The notes under the pieces are model-generated. The model had not been told where the DNA came from and searched no databases. It saw only the letters and a program-made list of their open reading frames with translations. Source: Nonomuraea sp. SYSU D8015 (GTDB lineage Bacteria > Actinomycetota > Actinomycetes > Streptosporangiales > Streptosporangiaceae). Taken from it: a DNA stretch of 64,000 bases. The stretch lies in contig NZ_VJYI01000005.1 in assembly GCF_008065375.1 (NCBI RefSeq), positions 558,001-622,000 on the forward strand, read 5' to 3'. Position numbers and translations under genes: made by a program. Numbering within the stretch: position 1 is the stretch's first letter; each line of letters opens with the position of its first letter. This document shows, one piece after another, positions 57,652 to 64,000 of this stretch.

Positions 57652-57701
57652 ACCCCGGCACCGGCAAGCGCGTCTGCAGCCTGCCCGTCACCGACCCCGG
57701 G

Positions 57702-58652
57702 TCAGAACGTGAGCAGCGAATGGCAGTGGTGCGCGATGAACGACGCGATGCCGGGCACCAGCGCCACCATCGCGGGACCGCCCAGCAACGCGCCCACGGC
57801 CAGCAGGCCGACCAGGCGCTCGGCCCGCCGCAGCGGGCGTTCGGGGTTGAGCATGCGGCGCACGCGGGCCAGGGCGGTCTCGCCGCCGGCGCCCAGCGCG
57901 AACGCCGGCGCCCGGCCGGTGGCCAGGCCGACCAGCGCGGCGGCGATCTGCACGCGCGGGTGGCGGCGGGCCGCCATGTCGTCGGCCAGCAGCTCGATCA
58001 GCCGCGCGATCTCCACCCGGGCCGCCCCGAACACCGGCACCTTCGGGAACGCCCTGGCCAGGGCCTGTGCCGCGGCCAGCACGAGGTGGTGACGGCCGCG
58101 CAGGTGAGCCTGCTCGTGCGCCAGCACGGCGGCGACCTGCTCGGGCGACAGGCTGCGCAGCGCGCCCGTGGTGATCACGGTCTCCGCGTGCCGGCCGGGC
58201 ACGCAGTAGGCGAGCCGCTCGTCGTGCTCCAGCACGATCGCGCCGAGCTCGCGGTCGCGCCGGCCGAGCAGCCCGAGCAGCGCCGCGTGCTCGCGCCGCT
58301 CCAGCCCCGTACGGGCCAGCACGGCCGCGCCGCACCACAGCAGGCGGGCCACCACCACGGCGGCGGCGAGCAGCGCCGCGACGCCTGCCCTGGTCAGGCT
58401 GGAGTGGTCGGTCAGCATGGCCGCACACGCCTCGAACAGCCCTGCCAGACCGTGCCCCACGACGTCGGCGGGGACGGCGAAGGCCAGCGCGGACAGCACG
58501 GCCGAGGCCACCACCGAGACGGCGGCCGCCAGCCACGCCGCGATCGCCAGGCGCGGCGCCCGGTCGGCCCGGCTCGCGGCCCGCCGCCCGAGCGCCGGCA
58601 GCCCGAACGCGGCGCCGATCGCGTAGACGGAGAGAACGGCGGCGGCGATCAC
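57702..58652 (-). CDS. M56-family (BlaR1/MecR1-like) membrane metallopeptidase
   Basis: A 316-residue membrane peptidase. VLAHEQAHLRGRHH is the HExxH zinc motif, ELLADDMAARR the downstream acidic ligand, and four TM helices surround it. In BlaR1/MecR1 systems this protease cleaves the BlaI repressor; many actinobacterial homologues lack a sensor domain, as here. GTG 58652 overlaps the BlaI-type stop (GTGA). It probably inactivates the upstream repressor after a membrane signal. Confidence 0.92.
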   Translation of the reverse strand: MIAAAVLSVYAIGAAFGLPALGRRAASRADRAPRLAIAAWLAAAVSVVASAVLSALAFAVPADVVGHGLAGLFEACAAMLTDHSSLTRAGVAALLAAAVVVARLLWCGAAVLARTGLERREHAALLGLLGRRDRELGAIVLEHDERLAYCVPGRHAETVITTGALRSLSPEQVAAVLAHEQAHLRGRHHLVLAAAQALARAFPKVPVFGAARVEIARLIELLADDMAARRHPRVQIAAALVGLATGRAPAFALGAGGETALARVRRMLNPERPLRRAERLVGLLAVGALLGGPAMVALVPGIASFIAHHCHSLLTF

Positions 58653-59044
58653 GACTGCTTGCCCTTGGGCGGGAACACCTGCAGGGCAGCTTCCAGCGCG
58701 GTCGTCTCCTCGGGGGTGAGCCGTTCGAGGAAGTGCACGAGCGTGGCCGCCTGGTTGCCGCTGCCCGCCAGCGCGCTGCGCATCAGGTCGGCGGTGTAGG
58801 ACTCCTTCGAGGCGACCGGCTCGTAGACGTAGGCGCGGCCGACGGGCCGGCGCTTGAGCAGGCCCTTGGTGTGCAGCTTGTCCATCACGGTCATCACGGT
58901 GGTGTAGGCGATGTGGCGCTCCTGCCGCAGCTCTTCCAGCACGTCCCGCACGGAGGCGGGACGGCGCCGGGCCCACATGCGATCCATGACCGTGGACTCG
59001 AGTTCGCCCAACCCGCGCATCATGCCGCCGATGCTACCGGCCAT
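58649..59044 (-). CDS. BlaI/MecI/CopY-family transcriptional repressor
   Basis: A 131-residue winged-helix repressor. LGELESTVMDRMWARRRPASVRDVLEELRQ and IAYTTVMTVMDKLHTKGLLKRR are the HTH and wing; RAYVYEPVASKESYTADLM follows in the family order. It pairs with the coupled M56 protease gene. ATG 59044 is annotated, but ATG 59023 (MMRGLGELE) is also possible and neither has a good ribosome binding site. No obvious BlaI-type TACTACA dyad is seen upstream. Confidence 0.93.
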   Translation of the reverse strand: MAGSIGGMMRGLGELESTVMDRMWARRRPASVRDVLEELRQERHIAYTTVMTVMDKLHTKGLLKRRPVGRAYVYEPVASKESYTADLMRSALAGSGNQAATLVHFLERLTPEETTALEAALQVFPPKGKQS

Positions 59045-59207
59045 CGCGGCTCAGCCCATATATCGCGTGATCGCCTCTGCTGCGGGCGGAGAATGCGGGA
59101 ACGGGGCCGGGCCGTCCGGCGTGCGGATCATCGGCGGGGGACATTCCGGGCGGGCGGCGCTACGATTCCTATCGATCACCGGGCCGGGCGAGGGTGCGAG
59201 GTGGATC

Positions 59208-60056
59208 ATGGGCGACAGCACGGTACCGGGCGAGTCGCGACAGGGCCGGGTGCCCCCGGGCGTGGATCCCACCGTGCCCAGCATCGCCCGCGTGTACGAC
59301 TACTTCCTGGGCGGCAAGGACAACTTCGCGATTGACCGCCAGGTCGCCGAGGAGGCACTGAAGATCGCCCCCGACGCCCGCGAGGCGGGCCGGGCGAACC
59401 GGACGTTCCTGCGCCGGGCGGTGCGGTACATGGTGGCCGAGGCCGGCCTCCGCCAGTTGCTGGACATCGGCTCCGGGCTGCCCACCCAGGGCAACGTGCA
59501 CGAGATCGCCCAGGCGGCGGCGCCCGAGGCCCGCGTGGTCTACGTCGACAACGACCCGGTCGTGCTGGCGCACGCCAGGGCGCTGCTGGCCACCGATGAC
59601 GTCACCACGGTGGTGGACGGCGACCTGCGCCGCCCGGGGGAGATCCTGGAGAACCCGGAGGTCACGGGCTTCCTGGACTTCAGCCGGCCGGTCGGGCTGC
59701 TGCTCGTGTCGGTCCTGCACCACATCAACGACGACGAGGACCCCGGCGGCGTGACGGCCCGTCTCCGCGAGCGGCTCGCCCCCGGGAGTCACCTGGCCAT
59801 CGTGCACTTCCACAACCCCGGCGAGGAGCACCCCGAAGCCGCCAGGATCGCCGTGGAGGCGGAGCGGAACTTCAACCAGAACCTGGGCACCGGGCGCTGG
59901 CGCACCCGCGCCGAGATCCTGTCGTACTTCGGCGACTGGGAGCTCGTCGAGCCGGGCCTGGTGCCGCTGGCCGACTGGCGCTCCGAGCCTGACGACCTCA
60001 TCCGCCAGGACCTGACCCGCTACAACGTCGTGGCCGGTCTGGCCCGCAAACCCTGA
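59208..60056 (+). CDS. DUF574-type SAM-dependent methyltransferase
   Basis: A 282-residue actinobacterial methyltransferase. PSIARVYDYFLGGKDNFAID opens the domain, LLDIGSGLPTQGNVHEIAQ is the SAM motif, and VYVDNDPVVLAHARALL the acidic loop. Many paralogues occur in Streptosporangiales and streptomycetes; the substrate is unknown. ATG 59208 follows GAGG. It is divergent from BlaI/M56 and co-directional with the oxidoreductase 101 bp downstream, with no clear functional tie. Confidence 0.93.
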   Translation: MGDSTVPGESRQGRVPPGVDPTVPSIARVYDYFLGGKDNFAIDRQVAEEALKIAPDAREAGRANRTFLRRAVRYMVAEAGLRQLLDIGSGLPTQGNVHEIAQAAAPEARVVYVDNDPVVLAHARALLATDDVTTVVDGDLRRPGEILENPEVTGFLDFSRPVGLLLVSVLHHINDDEDPGGVTARLRERLAPGSHLAIVHFHNPGEEHPEAARIAVEAERNFNQNLGTGRWRTRAEILSYFGDWELVEPGLVPLADWRSEPDDLIRQDLTRYNVVAGLARKP

Positions 60057-60157
60057 CGGCCCCACCGCGATCCGGTCACTGTGGTCCCATCGCGGCACGA
60101 AGCTGACCTCGATCCTTCCTACCGTGGCCCTTCCGAACCCAGAAGGAGGGCTGAGTC

Positions 60158-61141
60158 ATGGAAGCACGGCTGGCGTCGCGTCCGGTCGGCGAGCTGACCG
60201 AGGAGCATTTCGAGCTCGTCGACGCCGAGGTGGGAGAGCCGGGCGAGGGCGAGTTCCTCGTGCGCAACGACTGGATGCTGCTGTCCGTGGTCATGCGCGA
60301 CCTGATGGAGGCCGAGCCCCACCCGGAGTTGCCGATGTCCGGTTACCAGGTGGGCGAGCCGCCGTGGGCGCCCACCGTCGGCACCGTCGTCCGCTCCAAC
60401 AGCCCCGAGTACGCCGTCGGCGACCTGGTGCGGCACACGTACGGATTCCGCGAGCACGTCGTCGGCGACGCCGGCGACTGGGCGTTCACCAAGCTGGATC
60501 CCGATCTGCTGCCAGGCCCGCACTACCACCTGAACCAGGGCCCCACCGCGTGGCGGGGCATGGTGGAGCTCGCGGGAGCCGGCGAGGGCGACACCGTGTT
60601 CGTGTCGGCCGCGACCTCGGGCGTCGGCTCGGTGGCCGGCCAGATCGCCCGCTGCCGGGGCGCCGCGCGGGTGATCGGCAGCACGGGCAGCAAGGACAAG
60701 ATCGGCTATCTGGTGGACGAGCTGGGCTTCGACGCCGCCTTCGACTACCACGACGGGCCGGTGGCCGAGCGGCTGGCCGAGCTCGCGCCGGACGGCATCG
60801 ACGTCTTCTTCGACAACGTCGCGGGCGAGCAGTTCGAGGCCGCCCTGCGGCTGGCGGCGCCGAACGCCCGCTTCGTCCTCTGCGGCGGCCTGTCCGGCCG
60901 GAACCCGACCCTCGACCTGGAGCCGGCCGTGCTCAGGGACGTCACGTTCCGCGGGTTCACCACGTCGTACGAGCCGGAGTCGTACGCGGCGTGGACCGAG
61001 CACTACAGCCGGTGGCTGCGCGAGGGCCGCTTCGTGTTCCCGCACACGGTGGTCGAGGGAGGGATCGCCGAGGTGCCCCGGGCCCTCGTCGCGCAGCTGC
61101 GCGGCGCCTACCGGGGCACCGCCCTGGTCAAGCTGTCATGA
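60158..61141 (+). CDS. NADP-dependent MDR oxidoreductase (CurA-like)
   Basis: A 327-residue medium-chain reductase. MSGYQVGEPPWAPTVGTVVRS is the N-terminal GroES-like domain and VFVSAATSGVGSVAGQIARCRGAARVIGSTGS is the NADPH Rossmann motif of the leukotriene B4 dehydrogenase/CurA group. No zinc ligands are present, which is normal for this class. Substrates are enones or similar. AGAAGGAGGG precedes ATG 60158. Its last 14 bp overlap the convergent dehydratase. Confidence 0.92.
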   Translation: MEARLASRPVGELTEEHFELVDAEVGEPGEGEFLVRNDWMLLSVVMRDLMEAEPHPELPMSGYQVGEPPWAPTVGTVVRSNSPEYAVGDLVRHTYGFREHVVGDAGDWAFTKLDPDLLPGPHYHLNQGPTAWRGMVELAGAGEGDTVFVSAATSGVGSVAGQIARCRGAARVIGSTGSKDKIGYLVDELGFDAAFDYHDGPVAERLAELAPDGIDVFFDNVAGEQFEAALRLAAPNARFVLCGGLSGRNPTLDLEPAVLRDVTFRGFTTSYEPESYAAWTEHYSRWLREGRFVFPHTVVEGGIAEVPRALVAQLRGAYRGTALVKLS

Positions 61142-62096
61142 TCTCGGCGAAGCGGCGCACGTCGATGTTGCCACCGGAGACGATCAGGCCGATCCGGCGC
61201 GGCACGGGTTCGAGCCGCCCGGCCAGCAGCGCGGCCAGCGGGGTCGCGCCGCTGGGCTCGATGACGATCTTCATGCGCTCGAACGCCAGCCGCATCGCCC
61301 TTCTGATCTCGTCGTCGGAGACCAGGACGACGTCGTCCACCAGGTGCTTGTTGATGGAGAACGTGAGCTCGCCCGGGATGTCCGCGGCCTGACCATCCGC
61401 GATCGTCCGCGGGACCGGGATGGACACCCGCCTGCCCGCGCTCAGTGAGCGCTTGGTGTCGTCGCCCGCCTCGGGCTCCACGCCGATCACCCGGACACCG
61501 GGCAGCAGGCCCTTGGCCGCCGTGGCGCTGCCCGCGATCAGGCCGCCGCCGCCGATGGGCACCAGCAGCGCGTCCAGCTCGCCGACCTCCTCGATCAGCT
61601 CCAGCGTCGCGGTGCCCTGGCCGGCGATGACGTGCGGGTGCTCGTACGGCGGGATGAGCGTCAGCCCGCGCTCGGTGGCCAGCGCCTCGCCGATGGCCAC
61701 CCGGTCGCCGGTGTAGCGGTCGTAGGTGACGACCTCGGCGCCGTATCCGGCCGTGGCCTCGAGCTTGGAGCGGGGCGTGTCCTCCGGCATGACGATCACC
61801 GCGGTGCTGCCCAGCTCGCGGGCGGCCAGGGCGACGGCCTGGGCGTGGTTGCCGGACGAGTACGCGGCCACGCCCCGGGCCAGCTGCTCGGGCGTGAGCC
61901 GGGAGACGGCGTTGTAGGCGCCGCGGAACTTGAACGCGCCGATGCGCTGGAAGTTCTCGCACTTGACGAAGACCTCCGCCCTCACCAGGGCGTCCAGCGT
62001 CCGCGAGCGCAGGACGGGCGTGCGGTGCGCGACGCCCTTGAGCCGGGCCGCGGCGTCGTGGACGTCGTCCAGGGTGACCGGGAGAGAGTTCGTCAT
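61128..62096 (-). CDS. Threonine/serine dehydratase (threonine ammonia-lyase)
   Basis: A 322-residue fold-type II PLP enzyme. GAFKFRGAYNAVSRL carries the PLP Lys, SSGNHAQAVALAA the substrate loop, and VPIGGGGLIAG the phosphate-binding glycine turn. It converts threonine or serine to 2-oxobutyrate or pyruvate plus ammonia. No ACT regulatory domain is present, so it is catabolic in type. Its ATG overlaps the regulator stop (ATGA), making it coupled to the PAS/HTH gene upstream. Confidence 0.93.
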   Translation of the reverse strand: MTNSLPVTLDDVHDAAARLKGVAHRTPVLRSRTLDALVRAEVFVKCENFQRIGAFKFRGAYNAVSRLTPEQLARGVAAYSSGNHAQAVALAARELGSTAVIVMPEDTPRSKLEATAGYGAEVVTYDRYTGDRVAIGEALATERGLTLIPPYEHPHVIAGQGTATLELIEEVGELDALLVPIGGGGLIAGSATAAKGLLPGVRVIGVEPEAGDDTKRSLSAGRRVSIPVPRTIADGQAADIPGELTFSINKHLVDDVVLVSDDEIRRAMRLAFERMKIVIEPSGATPLAALLAGRLEPVPRRIGLIVSGGNIDVRRFAEIMTA

Positions 62097-62758
62097 GTGT
62101 GCTGCTCCTGCGGGGTGTCGGATCCGGTGCGGGCCTGCGACAGATAGGCGTAGGCGGAGGCACGCGAGATGCCGAGCCGGGCCGCCACCTGGGGGACCGC
62201 GCGGCGCACGGCGAACACGCCGCTCTCGTCCAGGCTCCTGAACAGCTCCACCCGCTCCTCGCGGGTGAGCTCGGCCCAGGGTTTGTGCCGGTCGAGCTGG
62301 TGGGCGTCCACGACCGCGTTCACGACGGAGTCGATGTCGTCGCCGAAGGTCGTGGTCGGCACGGCGGCCGGGGCGGACACCCCGGCCAGCTGCCCGATCA
62401 GCGCGTGGGCCTGAGAGATCGCGCTGATGTCCAGGTTGAGGCACAGGGCGCCGAACACGGCGCCCTCACTGTCGCGCAGGACCATGGTGGAGGACTTGAC
62501 GAGCTTGCCGTCCCGGGTGCGGGTGACGTAGTTGAGCTCGTCCTCCGCCTCGTCGCCGCGGGCCAGGATGCCCATGCCGATCTCGCTCATCGACCCGCCG
62601 ACGCCGCGCCCGGTGACGGAGCCGGCGATGGCGACCACGGAACGCTCGGGGCGGCGGAAGTCGTGCACCACGACCTCGCAGAACGACCCGAGAGTGGCCG
62701 CGATCCCGTCGGCCACCGGGGCCAGCGCGGCGATGATCGCATCCTGCTCGGCACTCAT
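62093..62758 (-). CDS. YheO/DauR-like PAS-HTH transcriptional regulator
   Basis: A 221-residue regulator. FCEVVVHDFRRPERSVVAIAG and LVKSSTMVLRDSEGAVFGALCLNLD are the PAS_6 (YheO) sensor domain, and VPQVAARLGISRASAYAYLS is the C-terminal HTH of the DauR type. DauR proteins control D-amino-acid or threonine catabolic genes by ligand binding. GGAGG precedes ATG 62758. The dehydratase is coupled at its stop. Two dyads occur in its promoter. Confidence 0.92.
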   Translation of the reverse strand: MSAEQDAIIAALAPVADGIAATLGSFCEVVVHDFRRPERSVVAIAGSVTGRGVGGSMSEIGMGILARGDEAEDELNYVTRTRDGKLVKSSTMVLRDSEGAVFGALCLNLDISAISQAHALIGQLAGVSAPAAVPTTTFGDDIDSVVNAVVDAHQLDRHKPWAELTREERVELFRSLDESGVFAVRRAVPQVAARLGISRASAYAYLSQARTGSDTPQEQHT

Positions 62759-62764
62759 CGGTCC

Positions 62765-62818
62765 TCCAGACAAGACTGTCTGGACACAATGTATAGCGCT
62801 TGGATGAAAAGTCCAAGC
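62765..62818 (-). promoter_or_regulatory. Promoter with two dyads for the PAS regulator/dehydratase operon
   Basis: On the minus strand TTGGAC (62816-62811) and TACATT (62793-62788) lie 17 bp apart. The dyad GCTTGGA/TCCAAGC (62798-62818, seven-base spacer) covers the -35 side, and TCCAGACA/TGTCTGGA (62765-62784, four-base spacer) covers the start region. Both look like regulator sites that would block RNA polymerase. Confidence 0.7.
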
Positions 62819-62828
62819 CTGCCGGATC

Positions 62829-63221
62829 CTAGTAGATGCGGTACTTCTTGCCGCAGTTGTCGAACTTGCCGGCCCAGCAGGTGAAGGTGTAGACCTTCTT
62901 GATCCCGTGGCCGCTCCAGGCGCCGACGACCTTGCCGTCCCACGAGCGGTTGAACTTGTGCCAGCCGCCGTTCTGGTAGTACTCGAACCAGACCCAGCCC
63001 TTCTTGCCGCCCTTGTTGTCGACCCCGTACCACTTCGTGAAGACCTTGCCGCCCTTCTTCCACGTCTTGCCGAAGGTGTAGGCCTTGTGGTCGCTGGAGA
63101 AGAGCTTGCCCCAGCTGGTGCCGGTCGTGGAGTGGGTGGCGGCCTGAGCGGCCGGGGCGACGGCGAGGCCGGTGACGGCCATCGAGCCGGCGAGAGCCGC
63201 GATCGCAAGGGTCTTACGCAT
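62829..63221 (-). CDS. Small secreted basic protein
   Basis: A 130-residue protein with signal peptide MRKTLAIAALAGSMAVTGLA...AQAA. The mature part is rich in Lys, Gly, Trp and Tyr (KGWVWFEYYQNGGWHKFNRS) and has one Cys pair (FTCWAGKFDNCGKK), likely a disulfide. GGGAGGAAA precedes ATG 63221. It could be a cell-wall-associated or antimicrobial-type peptide, but no family is recognised. Confidence 0.7.
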   Translation of the reverse strand: MRKTLAIAALAGSMAVTGLAVAPAAQAATHSTTGTSWGKLFSSDHKAYTFGKTWKKGGKVFTKWYGVDNKGGKKGWVWFEYYQNGGWHKFNRSWDGKVVGAWSGHGIKKVYTFTCWAGKFDNCGKKYRIY

Positions 63222-63419
63222 TGGATTTCCTCCCGTTTTCGTCTGCCGGTCGTTCCGGCAGCAGGGACATTACGGAGGTTCCAAGCGACGCTCTGTGCAG
63301 GAGTCCACACATCGGAGGTGATCAGTCCCACACATCCACGGCGGGCTCTCGGACGATGCCGAGACCATTTGCGATGAGTAGGCAGCGAACGGGACGAACG
63401 TCCTGTCAGCGTTTGGCCC

Positions 63420-64000
63420 ATGACCTCGTTGGACCACGTCGAGCGGCTGCGCTGGCCCGGCGTGCTGCTGCAGAGCTATCTGAGCGCCGGACGACACCTG
63501 GCCGGGCTGGCCCTTCCAGGTGTGATGGTGCACGTGCCGCTCGCCACGCTCTCCCTGCTGGTGCTGGCGGTGGCGTCGAGCGGCTCGGCGGCGGTGGTCA
63601 ACGGGCGGTTCCAGCTGATCGGAATCTCCGATGGCCCGCTGCTGATCTGGACGGGTGTGCTGACGGTGGCCGCGGGGGCGGGCGTGCTGCTGGCGACCGA
63701 GGCGGAGTGGGCGGCCTCCATGGCGTCGGCGGTGCTGGCGCTCGTGGCCATGCCCGGGCTGCTGGCCGTGCCGAGCGTCGTGTTGCACGGCTGCACGGCG
63801 CTGGGGGCGATCGGCCGCGCCTATCACCTGATCCAGTATCGCGAGTTGCCGACCCCGTTCACGCTGGCCTTCGGCGTCGTCATCCTGCCCGCCGCGGCGG
63901 TGTGGGGGCTTCAGCGAGGGCTCAGCCTGCTCCCCGAGCCGCTCACGACCCTGGGATGGGGGCTGGCGGGGTTCGTGACGGCGCTGGCCGTGACGCCGTT
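63420..64000 (+). CDS. Multi-pass membrane protein, truncated at the window end
   Basis: From ATG 63420 the frame stays open to the window end (at least 193 residues). It begins MTSLDHVERLRWPGVLLQSY and contains at least five hydrophobic stretches such as LATLSLLVLAVASSGSAAVV and VVILPAAAVWGLQRGLSLLP. No family motif is recognised. A small GGACG-AA-CGTCC dyad (63392-63403) is upstream. The strand is the same as most right-end genes; the rest of the gene lies outside. Confidence 0.55.
   Translation, partial: MTSLDHVERLRWPGVLLQSYLSAGRHLAGLALPGVMVHVPLATLSLLVLAVASSGSAAVVNGRFQLIGISDGPLLIWTGVLTVAAGAGVLLATEAEWAASMASAVLALVAMPGLLAVPSVVLHGCTALGAIGRAYHLIQYRELPTPFTLAFGVVILPAAAVWGLQRGLSLLPEPLTTLGWGLAGFVTALAVTP

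Noticed and set aside
57652..57701. Protein-like string (TGKRVCSLPVTDPGS) after the propeller gene
   Set aside because: Only about 17 codons with no start; too short to support a remnant call.
58911..59044. BlaI-type operator upstream of the BlaI/M56 operon
   Set aside because: An AT-rich ATATAT-like stretch is present near 59058-59063, but no TACTACA/TGTAGTA-type dyad can be found.
1..64000. Secondary-metabolite cluster, prophage, IS element or CRISPR array
   Set aside because: No PKS/NRPS, integrase, transposase, phage structural gene or regularly spaced repeat-spacer array is visible. The LAL regulator, BtrH-like proteins and monooxygenase alone do not make a cluster.

Overview
The window is high-GC actinomycete chromosome. 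The evidence is strong third-position G/C bias, GTG and TTG starts, many leaderless or GTGA/ATGA-coupled genes, and typical actinobacterial families: a DUF574-type SAM methyltransferase, a SigE-type ECF sigma factor, BlaI/M56, BtrH_N proteins, SURF1 and a Clp N-domain with a small HTH protein. A Streptosporangiales-like organism such as Nonomuraea is my inference from family content, not a measurement. Nothing points to a phage, plasmid, insertion sequence, CRISPR array, rRNA or tRNA. It reads as chromosomal accessory and metabolic DNA with four small decaying or degenerate loci.

Left part (1-26 kb). A thiolase end is coupled to a FadD-like acyl-CoA synthetase and faces a 2,266-residue protein with a degenerate trypsin-like domain, a P-loop NTPase and TPRs. 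Next come a LysR/LysE/cysteine-dioxygenase-like divergon, an alpha/beta hydrolase, an FMN-barrel protein, an ArsR-type regulator behind a 36-bp dyad, a broken methyltransferase gene, a Nudix hydrolase and an M20 peptidase. An aminotransferase-alanine dehydrogenase operon follows, then a PadR/VOC divergon with a clear operator, a Sel1-repeat protein, a possible metal or thiol membrane operon, a NarL-type two-component system, a secreted gamma-glutamyltransferase and an HTH/Clp-N operon led by a nested palindrome.

Middle part (26-47 kb). This holds a methyltransferase-VOC pair, an operon of a D-threonine aldolase/D-serine dehydratase-like enzyme with RidA and a TIM-barrel-like protein, a BtrH-like protein behind a MerR-type promoter, and a D-aminoacylase-like amidohydrolase. 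An OmpR-type regulator is followed by a histidine kinase whose frame runs without a stop into a DUF4173-like membrane protein. Then come an arylamine N-acetyltransferase, a degenerate kinase-like protein, DUF3817 and SURF1, a Baeyer-Villiger-type monooxygenase, a TetR/LysE pair and a large LuxR-family ATPase regulator.

Right part (47-64 kb). A four-carbon acid sugar kinase, a secreted protein, an AraC remnant, a Pro-rich membrane-anchored protein, a ribbon-helix-helix/DUF4097 pair with three operator repeats at 11-bp spacing, DoxX and MarR genes, and a second BtrH-like gene with a long structured leader. After a RibD-like remnant come a SigE/membrane-propeller pair, BlaI/M56, a DUF574 methyltransferase, an MDR oxidoreductase, a PAS regulator with threonine dehydratase, a small secreted protein and a truncated membrane protein.

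Common threads are amino-acid and D-amino-acid handling (alanine dehydrogenase, aminotransferase, threonine dehydratase, RidA, DSD-like enzyme, D-aminoacylase, two LysE exporters) and many self-contained regulator-target units whose operators can be seen in the DNA.
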